Position numbers and translations under genes: made by a program. Below, piece after piece: positions 5,645-6,437 of a stretch of DNA of 6,437 bases. The stretch is from Methylomarinum sp050304855. GTDB lineage: Bacteria; Pseudomonadota; Gammaproteobacteria; Methylococcales; Methylomonadaceae. A model generated the notes under the pieces. That model saw only the letters and a list, made by a program, of their open reading frames with translations. It ran no database searches and was not told the origin of the DNA. Each line of letters starts with the position of its first letter. The stretch's first letter is position 1. Location of the stretch: assembly GCA_050304855.1 (NCBI GenBank), contig JBNLEI010000245.1:1-6437 (forward strand), written 5' to 3'.

Positions 5645-6151
5645 ATGGCCGAAAATAATCGAGAAAGCATTACCGGAAAAAAAACCGTATTTCTTCTGCT
5701 CGGTATCATTGGCTTTTTGCTGTTGGTGATCGCCGGAGGCGCGGTTTTTTTTCTGCCCCATCATTCGCTTCCGGTTTTTTCCGGCGAAAGCGGGCAGGTT
5801 GGTGAAACGCAAGGGATGCCCGCTCATTCCGTCAAAGACTATTATTACTACGAAATCAAACAGCCGTTACGCGTCAGTTTTCCGCAAGGCGGCAGCGTCG
5901 GCCTGATCGAAATCAGGGTGGCGTTTCTGGGCGATGCGGATATGGAGGATGTGTTGGCGAAGCATGAGCCTATGATCGTGAATAATCTATTGATGACTAT
6001 CAGTGCTGCGGGGGCCGATCAATTGATGAGCAAAGAGGGAAAAGTCGCATTGCGGCGCCAAATGTTGCAGGAAACTGAAAAGGTTCTGCAGAACATGACC
6101 GGCCGCCATCATGTTAAGGAAGTTTTTTTCACTACCTTTGTGATGCAATAG
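5645..6151 (+). CDS. fliL: Flagellar basal body-associated protein FliL
   Basis: A 168-residue single-pass inner-membrane protein that surrounds the stator units at the flagellar motor and supports torque under load. A short basic cytoplasmic N-terminus (MAENNRESITGKK) is followed by one membrane helix (about 14-37), a variable Gly/Ser-rich linker, and the periplasmic FliL domain from about residue 64 (YYYYEIKQPLRVSF) to the typical ending VKEVFFTTFVMQ. I chose the ATG at 5645, with GGGAAG five bases upstream. The frame opens further up with a TTG at 5612, but that codon lies inside the sigma-54-like promoter and directly abuts its only AAGGA, so it is unlikely to be used. fliM begins one base after the stop, indicating an operon with translational coupling. 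Confidence 0.92.
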   Translation: MAENNRESITGKKTVFLLLGIIGFLLLVIAGGAVFFLPHHSLPVFSGESGQVGETQGMPAHSVKDYYYYEIKQPLRVSFPQGGSVGLIEIRVAFLGDADMEDVLAKHEPMIVNNLLMTISAAGADQLMSKEGKVALRRQMLQETEKVLQNMTGRHHVKEVFFTTFVMQ

Positions 6152-6152
6152 C

Positions 6153-6437
6153 ATGTCCAGTGCAGATTTGTTATCCCAGGAGGAAATCGACGCGTTGCTT
6201 CACGGCGTAGACGAAGGCGAGGTAGAAACAGATTCGCCCGGTGAAGAAATAGAACAAGGGGGGACGAGGCTTTACGACTTTACCAGCCAGGAACGTATCG
6301 TCAGGGGAAGGATGCCCACCTTGGAGATGGTCAACGAACGTTTCGCCCGTTACTTCAGAATATCGTTATTCAATTTTCTTAGAAGATCCGCGGAAATTTC
6401 GGTGTCGGGCATACAAGTGCAAAAATTTTCCGAATTT
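6153..6437 (+). CDS. fliM: Flagellar motor switch protein FliM, N-terminal part (cut by window edge)
   Basis: The first 95 codons of the C-ring switch protein that binds phosphorylated CheY and sets rotation direction. Residues 8-16 (SQEEIDALL) are the N-terminal CheY-P-binding motif. After an acidic linker (about 18-36) comes the conserved block YDFTSQERIVRGRMPTLEM (41-59), then NERFARYFRISLFNFLRRS and QVQKFSEF at the edge. The middle-domain GGxG motif and the FliN-like C-terminal domain lie outside the window. The ATG follows the fliL TAG by one base and has no clear ribosome site of its own, consistent with coupled translation. fliN and export genes usually follow. Confidence 0.95.
   Translation, partial: MSSADLLSQEEIDALLHGVDEGEVETDSPGEEIEQGGTRLYDFTSQERIVRGRMPTLEMVNERFARYFRISLFNFLRRSAEISVSGIQVQKFSEF

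Noticed and set aside
1..6437. CRISPR arrays, tRNA or rRNA genes, phage or toxin-antitoxin genes
   Set aside because: No regularly spaced repeats, no RNA-gene signatures and no corresponding protein motifs were seen on either strand.

Overview
The window looks like ordinary chromosome from a motile, sulfide-oxidising gammaproteobacterium of moderate GC content. The evidence is a BarA/GacS-type hybrid kinase, a membrane-associated sulfide:quinone oxidoreductase, and a fliL-fliM flagellar operon start behind a sigma-54-like promoter. A methylotroph or methanotroph (Methylococcales-like) is my impression from protein flavour, not something the sequence proves.

Layout: (1) 1-139, minus strand: the first 46 codons of an IS1595/ISXO2-like transposase that runs off the left edge. 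(2) 140-749: about 610 bases with no convincing gene, containing a terminator-like hairpin and short repeats; the end of the insertion element should lie somewhere in here. (3) 750-3428, minus strand: a complete 892-residue hybrid histidine kinase with the BarA/GacS domain order (two membrane segments, HAMP, HisKA, HATPase, degenerate receiver, true receiver, HPt). (4) 3429-3655: a divergent, AT-rich intergenic region with a perfect ACAGGA-N3-TCCTGT palindrome and possible promoters for the sulfide gene. (5) 3656-5141, plus strand: sqr and a small DUF2892-type membrane protein, forming a two-gene operon. (6) 5142-5644: about 500 non-coding bases rich in hairpins. They include a cluster of CATTTCC/GGGAAATG repeats that can act as a terminator on either strand, a second plus-strand terminator at 5533-5555, and a sigma-54-like promoter at 5601-5615. 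(7) 5645-6437, plus strand: fliL and the first 95 codons of fliM, which runs off the right edge.

How the parts work together: Sqr would oxidise sulfide at the cytoplasmic membrane and pass electrons to quinone, with the small membrane protein as a partner of unknown role. BarA-type kinases normally phosphorylate UvrY/GacA to induce CsrA-sequestering small RNAs, which commonly affect motility and central metabolism. Its position next to sqr and fliLM may be coincidental. FliL and FliM belong to the flagellar basal body and switch. I see no clearly new system; the most unusual part is the structured non-coding region 5142-5644.
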